Positions 17,151-24,826 of a DNA stretch of 64,000 nucleotides are shown here, one piece after another. The notes under the pieces are model-generated. The model made no database searches and had not been told where the DNA came from. It was given only the letters and a program-made list of their open reading frames with translations. The first letter of the stretch is position 1; each line of letters starts with the position of its first letter. The DNA is from an uncultured Dehalococcoidia bacterium (GTDB lineage: Bacteria > Chloroflexota > Dehalococcoidia > Lucifugimonadales > UBA3495), in the NCBI GenBank assembly GCA_958295765.1, contig CATQHB010000001.1:124001-188000 (forward strand). Direction: 5' to 3'. The position numbers and the translations under genes are program-made.

Positions 17151-17310
17151 CCGGTATTCTCAACCGGTATTGGCATCAACGCCGGGGTAGGGGCGGGTTT
17201 GTAACCCGCCCAGCGTGCAACGGCAAAGACCGCCCGGCAAACCGGTGTGCCATAGTTGACCGGTCCTAGCCCGGCGTAGGGGCGGTTCGCGAACCGCCCC
17301 TACCATTGTC
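17151..17310. repeat. Family C element, left half of a composite inverted pair
   Basis: Begins GGTATTCTCAACCGGTATTGG, holds the GGGGCGGGTTTGTAACCCGCC hairpin and the 28-bp palindrome (17276-17303). Nearly the same block occurs inverted at 19135-19294. Confidence 0.8.
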
Positions 17311-17330
17311 AGCCAAGGCAACCCAAACAA

Positions 17331-17429
17331 CCGTCGTTCCGGCGAAAGCCGGAATCCAGGAAATTCTCCGGGAAAAGAGCGGGCCGGATACCGAAGGTTC
17401 TGGATTCCGGCTTGCGCCGGAACGACGGT
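17331..17429. repeat. Family A repeat, copy 3
   Basis: The right arm reads GGCTTGCGCCGG, a variant shared with copies 4 and 5 only. Confidence 0.9.
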
Positions 17430-17468
17430 GATGAGACGGTGCTGAATGGATAACCGCACCAGGACAAT

Positions 17469-17531
17469 CCGCTCATGGTGAGCCTGTCGAACCATCCCAT
17501 CCCTATCCTTCGACAAGCTCAGGACGAGCGG
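17469..17531. repeat. Family B palindrome
   Basis: Arms CCGCTCATGGTGAGCCTGTC and GACAAGCTCAGGACGAGCGG around a ~22-base centre. Confidence 0.85.
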
Positions 17532-17582
17532 ATTGGTGGAGATAGCGGAGTGGCGGGGATTAAGGCAGGGCAACCCAAACAA

Positions 17583-17681
17583 CCGTCGTTCCGGCGAAGG
17601 CCGGAATCCAGGAAATCCTCCGGGAAAAGAGCGTACCGGCTACCGAAGGTTCTGGATTCCGGCTTGCGCCGGAACGACGGT
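17583..17681. repeat. Family A repeat, copy 4
   Basis: Left arm CGGCGAAGGCCGG and right arm GGCTTGCGCCGG; 98 bp. Confidence 0.9.
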
Positions 17682-17750
17682 TCTGTAAGACAAGGGTTAT
17701 ATCAGACGGGTTTATGGCGCAATCATCCCGGCGCCGCCCGGCTGCCCCCT

Positions 17751-17778
17751 TTAACCGCCGGGCCGGGTTGGATATAAT
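17751..17778 (+). promoter_or_regulatory. Promoter of the Rieske ferredoxin gene
   Basis: TTAACC, 16-base spacer, TATAAT. The -10 is perfect and the -35 is weak. Confidence 0.5.
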
Positions 17779-17854
17779 GGCAACCGAATCGGTGTCCCGG
17801 CCCACCAGGCCGGCGGAATTGTAAAGTTTTGGGATGCAACGTAAAGGAGGATTT

Positions 17855-18178
17855 ATGGCCGATTTCGTTAAGGTTGCTGCGCTGAGTGAAGTCGCCCCCG
17901 GCGATATGAAGGTGGTGGACGTGGGCGACGACCAGGTGTTGCTGGTCAACGTGGACGGCGACGTTCACGCCTGCGAGGACATCTGCACCCACGCCTACGC
18001 CTCTCTCTCCGAAGGAGACCTGGACGGGGCGGAGGTACAATGCCCCCTGCACGGGGCGATTTTCAACGTGCGCACCGGCAAAGTGCTAACCCCTCCGGCG
18101 GTGGACGGGCTTCGTACCTTTGAGGTGCGGGTGGAGGGCGACGACATTCTGGTTGGCCCGGCGCGGGCGGAGGAGTAA
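17855..18178 (+). CDS. Rieske [2Fe-2S] ferredoxin (NirD/oxygenase type)
   Basis: A small soluble electron carrier. The cluster ligands are C44/H46 (CTH) and C63/H66 (CPLH) in EDICTHAYASL and VQCPLHGAIF. The 107 residues fit non-heme oxygenase ferredoxins and NirD-like proteins. The ATG at 17855 follows AAAGGAGG at ideal distance, so the 7-codon upstream extension is not used. No oxygenase or reductase gene is nearby, so its partner is unknown. Confidence 0.9.
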   Translation: MADFVKVAALSEVAPGDMKVVDVGDDQVLLVNVDGDVHACEDICTHAYASLSEGDLDGAEVQCPLHGAIFNVRTGKVLTPPAVDGLRTFEVRVEGDDILVGPARAEE

Positions 18179-18250
18179 CCCCGGCCGGTTCACCCTGGCC
18201 GGTTGCCGGGGCCAATCCCGTAGTCGGGAGAATATGCACCGGCAAAAGAG

Positions 18251-18281
18251 AAGGGGCGGGTTAGCAACCTGCCCCTTAAAA
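18251..18281. terminator. Terminator between convergent Rieske and lepB genes
   Basis: AAGGGGCGGGTT, AGC loop, AACCTGCCCCTT then AAAA. It could act in both directions, and again uses the family C hairpin core. Confidence 0.6.
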
Positions 18282-18284
18282 CCG

Positions 18285-18866
18285 CTAATCGGGCGTACCC
18301 CAATTGGCGAAAGGCCAGTAAACCAGGGCAACCTTGCCCAGGATATTGTCCTCCGGCACCGGCCCCCAATCGCGGGAGTCGTTGCTGTGCCGCCGGTTGT
18401 CTCCCATCACAAAATACTGATTTTCCGCCAGCAACACCGGGGCCATGCTGTCAGAGCCTCTATCCTGGTCTTGCAGGTATGACTCCCGGAGGATGCCGCC
18501 GTTCACCCGCACCTCGCCGTTCCGTATTTCCACCTCATCCCCGGGCGTGCCAATAACCCGCTTTACGAAATCCCGCCGCGGCTCGCCGGGGAAGTTAAAT
18601 ACGATAATCTCGCCGCGCCAGGGCGACCGGAAGGAGAGGCTTTCCGTGGACTTGTCCACCTGCCAGAAGGGGATTATGCGGGAAAAGCGTTCCTGGTCAA
18701 ACCGGGCATAGACCAGCTTGTTGACCAACAGGTACTGCTGCCCCTCCAGCGTGGGGGACATACTGGAACCTTCCACCCGGAAGTTCTGCGCGCTGGCCTG
18801 GATGATGATAAAGACAATCATGGCCAGGGTCAGCGCCTCTAAAATCTCCCTGATTACTGCTGGCAT
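18285..18866 (-). CDS. lepB: Signal peptidase I
   Basis: A membrane serine protease that removes signal peptides. One N-terminal membrane span (about 9-24, LEALTLAMIVFIIIQ) leads to the catalytic serine S35 in GSSMSPTL. The general-base lysine is K102 in FVKRVIGTPGDEV, and box E is MGDNRRHSNDSRDWG. 193 residues is typical of Gram-positive-like forms. It is monocistronic, between repeat blocks. Confidence 0.95.
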   Translation of the reverse strand: MPAVIREILEALTLAMIVFIIIQASAQNFRVEGSSMSPTLEGQQYLLVNKLVYARFDQERFSRIIPFWQVDKSTESLSFRSPWRGEIIVFNFPGEPRRDFVKRVIGTPGDEVEIRNGEVRVNGGILRESYLQDQDRGSDSMAPVLLAENQYFVMGDNRRHSNDSRDWGPVPEDNILGKVALVYWPFANWGTPD

Positions 18867-19020
18867 ATAAGCAACAAACCGTCCGTCAATTGACCGAATC
18901 GTGGGTTCCCCGGAGCGCCGGCCCCGGGATACCGTGTAATTTAATGCAAAAGACGCCCAAAATCAATATCTATTATCAACTTCATCTATTATCAACTTTC
19001 CCGCCAGTCCGCTCATAAAC

Positions 19021-19119
19021 CCGACGTTCCGGCGAAAGCCGGGACCCGGAACCCTAGGTATCCGGCACGCTCTTTTCCCGGAGGATTTCCTGGATTCCGG
19101 CTTGCGCCGGAACGACGGT
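19021..19119. repeat. Family A repeat, copy 5
   Basis: The left arm has CCGACGTTCC instead of CCGTCGTTCC; the right arm is the GCTTGCGCC variant. Confidence 0.88.
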
Positions 19120-19134
19120 TGTTTGGGTTGGGTT

Positions 19135-19294
19135 GGCTGACAATGGTAGGGGCGGTTCGCGAACCGCCCCTACGCCGGGCTAGGAACCGGTCAACTATGG
19201 CCCACCGGTTTTCCGACATTTCCTTGCCTTGAACGTCGGGCGGGTTACAAACCCGCCCCTACCTGATGATAATATCAAACCACGTTGAGAATAC
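19135..19294. repeat. Family C element, inverted copy of 17151-17310
   Basis: Contains the 28-bp palindrome (19146-19173), then GGGCGGGTTACAAACCCGCCC, and ends CACGTTGAGAATACC, the reverse of the left end at 17151. Confidence 0.8.
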
Positions 19295-19341
19295 CTGTAA
19301 CACCGCCAGGGCCGGCGCCAAGTCAATACCACCGACAAAAT

Positions 19342-19401
19342 CCGCTCATCCTGAGCTTGTCTAAGGACGGGGTAATGGTTCGACAAGCTCACCATGAGCG
19401 G
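19342..19401. repeat. Family B palindrome
   Basis: Arms CCGCTCATCCTGAGCTTGTC and CGACAAGCTCACCATGAGCG. Confidence 0.85.
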
Positions 19402-19474
19402 ACATTGTTACATAAGCAGACACTGTTAATTGGTATTGACTCTACCAATCACCCCGCCCCCCCGCCGGCCTGAA

Positions 19475-19504
19475 TTGAACCCGGCCCCTGTCCTCTGCTA
19501 GAAT
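19475..19504 (+). promoter_or_regulatory. Promoter of the SMP-30 gene
   Basis: TTGAAC, 18-base spacer, TGC-extended TAGAAT, about 35 bases before the start codon. Confidence 0.6.
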
Positions 19505-19538
19505 CGGGCCGACAAATATCTCCAGGAGGGGCGATGCT

Positions 19539-20468
19539 ATGGCTTGGCAGTATCAGTTTGAGTTGCTCAGCCGACCCTATGGCGGCGTTACCGAGGGGCC
19601 GATCTGGGACGGCGCGGCAATCCTCTTTACTCACATCCCCAGCAGCCGCATTATGCGTTATGACCTGGACTCCGGCGCCATTACCGAGGAACGCGGCGGC
19701 ACGAATCATACCAACGGCCTGGCCTTTGACAGCTTGGGCAACCTTTTCGGCTGCTGTTCCGGCGGGCGGGCCATTGTCCGCTTTGACCGGGACGGCGCCG
19801 ACGGCTACGGCGCCGGCGCAATGACCGCCGTTGCCGACCGGGTGGACGGGCAACGGCTCAACACGCCCAACGACCTGGCGGTTGACCGGCGGGGCCGCAT
19901 CTGGTTCACCAATCCCTGGAACGGCGGCAACATTGACCCCAGCGAGCAGGAGGAGCTGGACAACCGCTCGGTGTTGCGGGCTGACCCGCAACCCGACGGC
20001 AGCTATACCGTTGCCCGCGTTACCTTTGACACCACGATGCCCAACGGGGTGCTGGTCTCCCCCGACCAGCGCACTTTGTACGTGGCCGAAAGCAACAGCG
20101 ACCGGCCGGACTTGAACCGGGAACTGCGGGCCTACCCGATAAATGAGGACGGCAGCCTGGGCGCCTACGTTACCCTGCACACCTTTGGCCGGGATTCCAA
20201 CGCGGTGCACCGGGGCATTGACGGGATGTGCCTGGACGCCGAGGGCAACATTGTCGCCACCGCCGGTTGGGAGTTGGGCGGCCCCGGCGGGATGATTTAC
20301 GTCTTTGCGCCCAGCGGCCGGGTGCTGGAGACCCACCCCATCGCCGCCAACCGGCCCACCAACTGCTGCTTTGGCGGCCCCGGCCTGACCACCCTGTTCG
20401 TTACCTCCACCGACGGCCACTTCTACCGCGCCGAGACGGACCGGGTGGGCTGGGCCATTTACCCGTAG
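19539..20468 (+). CDS. SMP-30/gluconolactonase family protein
   Basis: A six-bladed beta-propeller that probably hydrolyses a sugar lactone using a bound divalent metal. Candidate ligands are E19 (VTEGPIWDG), the asparagines of LNTPNDLAV and MPNGV, and the aspartate of RGIDGMCLD. 309 residues. AGGAGGGG lies 8 bases before the ATG at 19539. It has its own promoter, and no sugar-catabolic genes are adjacent, so the substrate is unknown. Confidence 0.88.
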   Translation: MAWQYQFELLSRPYGGVTEGPIWDGAAILFTHIPSSRIMRYDLDSGAITEERGGTNHTNGLAFDSLGNLFGCCSGGRAIVRFDRDGADGYGAGAMTAVADRVDGQRLNTPNDLAVDRRGRIWFTNPWNGGNIDPSEQEELDNRSVLRADPQPDGSYTVARVTFDTTMPNGVLVSPDQRTLYVAESNSDRPDLNRELRAYPINEDGSLGAYVTLHTFGRDSNAVHRGIDGMCLDAEGNIVATAGWELGGPGGMIYVFAPSGRVLETHPIAANRPTNCCFGGPGLTTLFVTSTDGHFYRAETDRVGWAIYP

Positions 20469-20476
20469 CCGGGTTG

Positions 20477-20506
20477 AACATGGATTTACCGGATATACAG
20501 GATGAG
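20477..20506. repeat. Third copy of the 31-bp-type motif
   Basis: AACATGGATTTACCGGATAT and the following ACAGGATG resemble the inverted repeats at 2435 and 3709 with three changes. Confidence 0.6.
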
Positions 20507-20516
20507 GGGGATACGG

Positions 20517-20640
20517 GAGTATTTTCAACGCTTGTTGGCGTTTCCATAGGGTAGGGGCGGGTTTGTAACCCGCCCTTGCCGGACAAGGAAGCGTGGCCGG
20601 TCAAGAAATACCAATGCTGTAGAGTTGAAAACTGGCAGTT
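20517..20640. repeat. Family C element, short copy
   Basis: Starts TATTTTCAACGCTTGTTGG, has one GGGGCGGGTTTGTAACCCGCC hairpin and ends in AATGCTGTAGAGTTGAAAACT, an imperfect inverse of the start. Confidence 0.65.
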
Positions 20641-20709
20641 CTTAACTGATAATCAGCCGGTAGATCCGGCACATCCCGTCCACCAATGTTGGAGTCAAGG
20701 ACAACGCTT

Positions 20710-21063
20710 ATGAATATGGACTTGCGGGGACACGGTATCGGACGGCGGCAGTTGCGCCAAGGCGGGGGCCGGGGCAGCGGCAATGACCACGTGGATGACC
20801 TCTACGGCTGCACCGAACTTTACGTTTACCAGCCCCCCAACAGAAAGGTAACCGGCTATGAGTCGCTGAAGCTGTTTATTGAGGCGGCCGGCTGTGAAAT
20901 AATCTTTACCGCCGACGCCCCGCCGGAGTTGAGCAGCTATGAGACGATGCGGATTACCCAGCGCCAGGGGCAGGCCATCCCCGACGCGGTAATCAAGCGC
21001 ACCCACTCCTGGGCGCACCAGCGCAATTTTCTGCACAGCTTTTTTAAGCCGATGTACCGTTAG
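20710..21063 (+). CDS. Hypothetical protein
   Basis: 117 residues, no family recognised. The N-terminus is Gly/Arg-rich (RGHGIGRRQLRQGGGRGSG), and the rest looks folded (ELYVYQPPNRKVTGYESLKL, IEAAGCEIIFTADAPPELSS, then AHQRNFLHSFFKPMYR). AAGGA lies 8 bases before the ATG at 20710; an ATG 8 codons earlier lacks an SD. Codon use is like its neighbours. It is monocistronic. Confidence 0.6.
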   Translation: MNMDLRGHGIGRRQLRQGGGRGSGNDHVDDLYGCTELYVYQPPNRKVTGYESLKLFIEAAGCEIIFTADAPPELSSYETMRITQRQGQAIPDAVIKRTHSWAHQRNFLHSFFKPMYR

Positions 21064-21099
21064 GTGATGCGCCTGCTCATGGTGGGGCAAAGGCATCCT

Positions 21100-21159
21100 C
21101 GCTCATCCTGAGCTTGTCGAAGGACGAGGCTGGTGGTTCGACAGGCTCACCATGAGCGG
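21100..21159. repeat. Family B palindrome
   Basis: First of two closely spaced copies between 21064 and 21301; arms CGCTCATCCTGAGCTTGTCG and CGACAGGCTCACCATGAGCG. Confidence 0.85.
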
Positions 21160-21209
21160 TTAGGGTTATGTGCGAGTTGCGTGATGGGCCGGTTGGGCAA
21201 AGGCATTTT

Positions 21210-21270
21210 CCGCTCATCCTGAGCCGGTCGAAGGATAGGGGCAATGGTTCGACAAGCTCACCATGAGCGG
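21210..21270. repeat. Family B palindrome
   Basis: Second copy, with CCGGTCGAAGG replacing the usual CTTGTCGAAGG; it lies just upstream of the enoyl-CoA hydratase SD. Confidence 0.85.
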
Positions 21271-21301
21271 GCCAGGGTGAGAGAATGGAAAGGGGAAAGT
21301 T

Positions 21302-22081
21302 TTGGAATATACCCATATAAAGCTGGAAAAGGCCGACTTGGTGGCTACCCTGCGCCTGAATCGCCCGGACGCGCTGAACGCCTTGAGTATGGAGTTGCTG
21401 GCGGAGTTTTCTCACGCCGTCGCCGCCGTCGGTGGGGACGAATCGGTCAAGGCGCTGGTGGTCCGGGGGGAGGGGCGCGCCTTCAGTTCCGGCGCCGACC
21501 TGCTCTTTTTTGACTCGGTTTTTGAGGACTTGTCCCGCCTGCCCCCCTACGTCCGGCGGCTCAACGACTGCCTCTTTCAACTGGAGGAACTGCCCATTCC
21601 GACCATTGCCCTGGTGCATGGCTTTGCCCTGGCCGGCGGGCTGGAGTTGATGCTGGCCTGCGACCTGGCCCTGGCCGCGGCGGACGCCCGGATCGGCGAC
21701 CAGCACGCCAACTTCGGCCTGATGCCCGGTGGCGGCTCGACCCAGCGGCTACCCCGCCGCATCGGTATGCAGCGGGCGATGGAACTGCTGACTACCGGCC
21801 GCTGGCTCTCCGGCGCCGAGGCCGCGGACTGGGGCCTGGTCTTGCGGGCCGTCCCCCCGGAGTCGCTGGACGGGGAACTGGAGACCCTGCTGGCGCAGTT
21901 GCGCGGCAAGAGCCGGGCCGGGCTGGGCTGGATTAAGTCCATCACCCAACAGGGCAAAGACCTGCCCCTGCGGGAGGGCGTAGCCCTGGAGGGCCTGGCC
22001 TTCGCCCAATACTTCGCCACCTCACCCCATCCCCAAGAGGGAATCCGGGCCTTCAAGGAAAAGCGCCAGCCGGAGTTTTAA
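21302..22081 (+). CDS. Enoyl-CoA hydratase/isomerase family protein
   Basis: A crotonase-fold enzyme of fatty-acid or organic-acid CoA metabolism. The oxyanion-hole motifs are FSSGADL (61-67) and HGFALAGGLELMLACD (106-121). E115 matches the first catalytic glutamate of rat hydratase. The second is aligned with H135 (IGDQHANFGLMPGGG), so simple hydration is doubtful and an isomerase or hydrolase role is possible. The start is TTG at 21302 after AAAGGGGAAAG. 259 residues. Confidence 0.88.
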   Translation: MEYTHIKLEKADLVATLRLNRPDALNALSMELLAEFSHAVAAVGGDESVKALVVRGEGRAFSSGADLLFFDSVFEDLSRLPPYVRRLNDCLFQLEELPIPTIALVHGFALAGGLELMLACDLALAAADARIGDQHANFGLMPGGGSTQRLPRRIGMQRAMELLTTGRWLSGAEAADWGLVLRAVPPESLDGELETLLAQLRGKSRAGLGWIKSITQQGKDLPLREGVALEGLAFAQYFATSPHPQEGIRAFKEKRQPEF

Positions 22082-22138
22082 CCGGCCAGGGTTGCCGGGC
22101 AATTACTACCGGTTTAGGAACTACGGTTTAAGCTGCAC

Positions 22139-22199
22139 CCGCTCATGGTGAGCTTGTCGAACCATCCTTTGCATCCTTCGACAGGCTCAGGATGAGCGG
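22139..22199. repeat. Family B palindrome
   Basis: Arms CCGCTCATGGTGAGCTTGTC and CGACAGGCTCAGGATGAGCG. Confidence 0.85.
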
Positions 22200-22301
22200 G
22201 TAAATGGATGGTTCTACAAGATCAGGATGAGCAGTTTTCAGATTTGGCACAAGCCCCGGATTCCCCGGCAGAGCAATCACACCTTAAACCCGTCATTAAA
22301 A

Positions 22302-22399
22302 CCGTCGTTCCGGCGAAAGCCGGAATCCAGAATACTTGATAGCCGGCAGGCTCTTTTCCGGGGCATTTCCTGGATTCCGGCTTTCGCCGGAACGACGGT
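22302..22399. repeat. Family A repeat, copy 6
   Basis: Embedded in a longer element running from GCAATCACACC (22273) to GCTGTGATTGGC (near 22433), which preserves outer inverted ends. Confidence 0.9.
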
Positions 22400-22454
22400 T
22401 GCGTGGGTTGCCCTGGTTATGCTGTGATTGGCCCGGATTTCCCGGCCAATAGGC

Positions 22455-22482
22455 TTGACTTGACGCCAATTTGCGTTAGAAT
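22455..22482 (+). promoter_or_regulatory. Promoter of the selenoprotein gene
   Basis: TTGACT, 16-base spacer, TAGAAT, about 40 bases before the ATG at 22525. Confidence 0.6.
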
Positions 22483-22524
22483 AAGTCAGACCCCCACAAA
22501 ACTGACGGGTCAAGGAGGATAGAT

Positions 22525-22809
22525 ATGGAAGGGAAAGTCCAGCTGGAGATTACCTACTGCGTACCTTGACAGCACCACGCTACCGCCACGTGGATGGCGA
22601 ATGAATTTTTCCGCACCTATGGTCCCGATGCCGCTATTACCATTTCCCCGCGCGGCCAGGGCATCATGGAAGTTTTTGTGGACGGCGAGAAAATCTTTGA
22701 CAAGAAGGCCGAGGGCAACGTCTATCCCGACCTGGCCCGCGTCCGCAAGATGAAGGAAGTCATCACCGAAAGGATTGCCAGCCTGGAGCCCGTTCCGGCG
22801 GACAACTAA
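22525..22809 (+). CDS. SelW-like (Rdx family) selenoprotein with in-frame UGA
   Basis: Reading through TGA at 22567-22569 as selenocysteine gives a 94-residue SelT/SelW/SelH-type thioredoxin-like protein. Beta strand QLEITYC leads to the redox motif C12-V-P-U15, followed by a helix and the family-typical GIMEVFVDGEKIFDKKAEGN, then YPDLARVRKMKEV. The start is fixed by AGGAGG 6-7 bases before the ATG and by the promoter upstream. The frame after the TGA is conserved in style and lacks its own SD, so the usual annotation from 22594 would miss the active site. A small hairpin (22575-22593) follows the UGA. Likely a redox protein. Confidence 0.85.
22575..22593 (+). promoter_or_regulatory. Candidate bacterial SECIS hairpin
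   Basis: CCACG, 9-base loop, CGTGG starts 5 bases after the UGA; the loop begins 11 bases after it, near the usual bacterial SECIS spacing. The stem is short and the call is tentative. Confidence 0.4.
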
Positions 22810-22852
22810 GCTGACAACGCCGGCTCCAGCAGCCGGCCGGGTTAAGACCGAA

Positions 22853-22890
22853 TAAAACCGGCCCCTCTTATTACGGAGGGGCCGGTTTTA
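22853..22890. terminator. Strong bidirectional terminator after the selenoprotein gene
   Basis: A perfect 15-bp stem TAAAACCGGCCCCTC/GAGGGGCCGGTTTTA with an 8-base loop. Confidence 0.85.
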
Positions 22891-22908
22891 GGTATTTGCC
22901 AAAGAACT

Positions 22909-23004
22909 GTCATTCCGACCGGAGGGAGGAATCTAAAATCCCCGCCGTCCCGAACCCTTCTTATCGGCAGGATTTTAGACCCTTCACTATCGTTCAGGGT
23001 GACA
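22909..23004. repeat. Family D repeat, copy 2
   Basis: TGTCATTCCGACCGGAGGGA at the left; the right end is the variant CCCTTCACTATCGTTCAGGG then TGACA. Confidence 0.8.
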
Positions 23005-23120
23005 AATTGCAACCAGGGTAACATTGCAGTTGGCGCAGTGGGCAAGAAGGTCTGGTAGAGCAATTTCAGTCAAACGCAATAGCCTCGATTTGGCTATAAC
23101 GCCTTATAAGGAGAAAAGAA

Positions 23121-23447
23121 ATGGCTGCCAGCGCAGAGCCAATTCATCCGGGGGAGCATCTGGCAGAGATTCTGGCAGAATTGAGTATCAGCCAGTACCG
23201 TTTGGCGCGGGCGGTGGGCGTGGCCCCGATACGGATTAACCGGATTGTCAACTGCCGCCGGGCGATTACCGCCGACCTTGCCCTGCGTATCGGGCAGGCT
23301 TTGGGGATGACCCCGGAGTTCTGGCTGAACCTGCAACAAATGTACGACCTGGACCGGGCCAGGGAATCCACCGACACCGCCGCCATTAAACCCCTCATCC
23401 CGGCAGGCCCAGCCGCTCCCGGACGTGACGCCCCACTTCCTCGCTGA
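23121..23447 (+). CDS. higA: HigA-family addiction-module antitoxin, orphan
   Basis: An XRE helix-turn-helix protein: IHPGEHLAEILAELSISQYR, a recognition region VAPIRINRIVNCRRAITADL, and LRIGQALGMTPEFWLNLQQMYDL, all typical of HigA. Antitoxins of this group bind HigB and repress their own operon. No HigB-like frame precedes it within 300 bases. SD AAGGAG lies 8 bases before the ATG. The 3' end overlaps tmk by 53 bases tail to tail, and the last ~25 residues are not family-like. Confidence 0.85.
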   Translation: MAASAEPIHPGEHLAEILAELSISQYRLARAVGVAPIRINRIVNCRRAITADLALRIGQALGMTPEFWLNLQQMYDLDRARESTDTAAIKPLIPAGPAAPGRDAPLPR

Positions 23448-24078
23448 CTTCCTCAATCGGGCGGGCGGCGTCGATGACTACCCAGCGTTCCGGGTCATTA
23501 TACGCCTGCGTCAGGAACCCCTGGCGCACCTTTTCGTGAAACTCCAGGACCAAGTCCTCATACCGCCGTCCCTCATCGTTCCGGTGCAGGGGCGCCAGGC
23601 AGCCGGCCAAGTCCTCAAAAAAGGCCATCTGGTGGCCGACGGTGCGTTTCAACCCTACCGCCGGTTCCAGGTCCAGCAGAAAAGTCAGGTCGGGGCTGAT
23701 TCCCCCGGTGGCATAGGCGTTCAGGGGGGCAATCACGTCCAGGTCAATCCCCCGCCCGTGGCCCTGGTAGGCGACGGTTGAGGCCGAGAACCGGTCGGCA
23801 ATGACCACGCCGCCGGCGGCCAGGGCCGGCCGAATCCGGTTGGTCACCAACTCCACCCGCGCCGCCTCAAAGAGGAACAACTCGGCTTCCGGGGTCAGGG
23901 GGCGGTCGCTCTTGAGGTAGTCCCGCAGATACTCGCCCAGGGTGGTGCCGCCGGGTTCCCGCACCAAGTCGCAGGGGATGGGCAGCCCACTGAACCGGTC
24001 GAGCAGCAGACCGGCCTGGGTAGTCTTTCCGGCCCCTTCTCCACCCTCAAAAGATACAAACATACCGGACGCCGCCAC
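23395..24078 (-). CDS. tmk: Thymidylate kinase
   Basis: Phosphorylates dTMP for DNA synthesis. The P-loop is FEGGEGAGKTTQ (9-20), the DRX motif region is VIADRFSASTVAYQG, and PDLTFLLDLEP follows. The lid arginine region is less standard (KRTVGHQMAFFED). Start GTG at 24078 or ATG at 24063 cannot be separated. 222-227 residues. It overlaps higA convergently. Confidence 0.94.
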   Translation of the reverse strand: MAASGMFVSFEGGEGAGKTTQAGLLLDRFSGLPIPCDLVREPGGTTLGEYLRDYLKSDRPLTPEAELFLFEAARVELVTNRIRPALAAGGVVIADRFSASTVAYQGHGRGIDLDVIAPLNAYATGGISPDLTFLLDLEPAVGLKRTVGHQMAFFEDLAGCLAPLHRNDEGRRYEDLVLEFHEKVRQGFLTQAYNDPERWVVIDAARPIEEVSEEVGRHVRERLGLPG

Positions 24079-24233
24079 CTCTCAAATCCTGCTGCTGGGG
24101 TCTGAAAGTGTCCCTGAAATTATCCGGCCCTACTCTACGCCGGCCGCTAAACCGGTATGTCAAGGCAGGGGCAGGACGCTTACCGCTTTTTCTGCGTCTG
24201 CGGTATTGGCAATGGGGAGTTGCGTTATTATCC

Positions 24234-24360
24234 ACGTAGGGGCGGGTTACAAACCCGCCCGGCGTTCAACGGCAAGGGAATATCGGGAAACGGGTTTGCC
24301 CTGGCTGACCCGTTTCTGCACCAGAGACAGGGCGGGTTACAAACCCGCCCCTACCGGACA
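24234..24360. repeat. Family C element
   Basis: Two GGGCGGGTTACAAACCCGCCC hairpins 94 bp apart with GTAGG/CCTAC outer ends. Confidence 0.75.
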
Positions 24361-24453
24361 TCGGCACCGGGTAAGTGCCAAGTCTGAGCCAGGAACGAAT
24401 CCGCTCACCATAACAAAATCCGATCTAATAAAATCCGCTCACCATAACAAAAT

Positions 24454-24775
24454 CCGCTCATGGTGAGCTTGTCGAACCACCCGCCCATAGCCAACGGTTA
24501 GTCCTTCGACAGGCTCAGGATGAGCGGGGTAGCGGCTGCAACCAACAAAATACGCTCACCAGAACAAAACCCGCTCTAACAAAATCCGCTCATGGTGAGC
24601 CTGTCGAACCACCCGCCCCTAGCCAACGGTTCGTCCTTCGACAGGCTCAGGATGAGCGGGGCGTGGCGGCAACCAACAAAATACGCTCACCATAACAAAA
24701 TCCGCTCATGGTGAGCTTGTCGAACCACCCGCCCCTAGCCAACGGTTAGTCCTTCGACAAGCTCAGGATGAGCGG
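24454..24775. repeat. Triplicated family B array
   Basis: Three nearly identical 74-bp palindromes at 24454-24527, 24586-24659 and 24702-24775. Each has the centre CCCGCCC(C/A)TAGCCAACGGTT and is separated by AACCAACAAAATACGCTCAC-type linkers. The same 74-bp version recurs at 48389-48462. Confidence 0.9.
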
Positions 24776-24798
24776 AGACAACTTGACTTTGACCACCG

Positions 24799-24826
24799 GT
24801 AGGGGCGGTTCGCGAACCGCCCCTAC
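24799..24826. repeat. 28-bp perfect palindrome (family C core)
   Basis: Identical to 1342-1369; it sits just after the stop codon of the R3H ATPase and may terminate it. Confidence 0.8.

Larger units (their letters stand above)
17115..17750. other. Gene-free repeat cluster
   Basis: Family C (17151-17310), family A copy 3 (17331-17429), family B (17469-17531) and family A copy 4 (17583-17681) lie in succession. No gene is credible. Confidence 0.75.
18867..19474. other. Gene-free repeat cluster
   Basis: Holds family A copy 5 (19021-19119), an inverted family C element (19135-19294) and a family B palindrome (19342-19401). 18867-19010 is unique, moderately AT-rich DNA that probably carries the lepB promoter. 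Confidence 0.7.
22082..22454. other. Gene-free spacer with family B and A repeats
   Basis: Family B (22139-22199) and family A copy 6 (22302-22399) within GAGCAATCAC...GTGATTGGC ends. No gene. Confidence 0.7.

Noticed and set aside
17331-17681. Small ORFs translating to 'RRSGESRNP' or 'PAKAGIQ' type peptides
   Set aside because: They are translations of the family A repeat in all frames on both strands and carry no start signals of their own.
22594-22809. A 71-residue ORF starting at 22594
   Set aside because: It has no SD and would begin mid-helix; the upstream frame with SD, promoter and CxxU motif explains it better.
24454-24775. CRISPR array
   Set aside because: The three units are long palindromes with similar linkers, not short direct repeats with unique spacers, and no cas gene is present.
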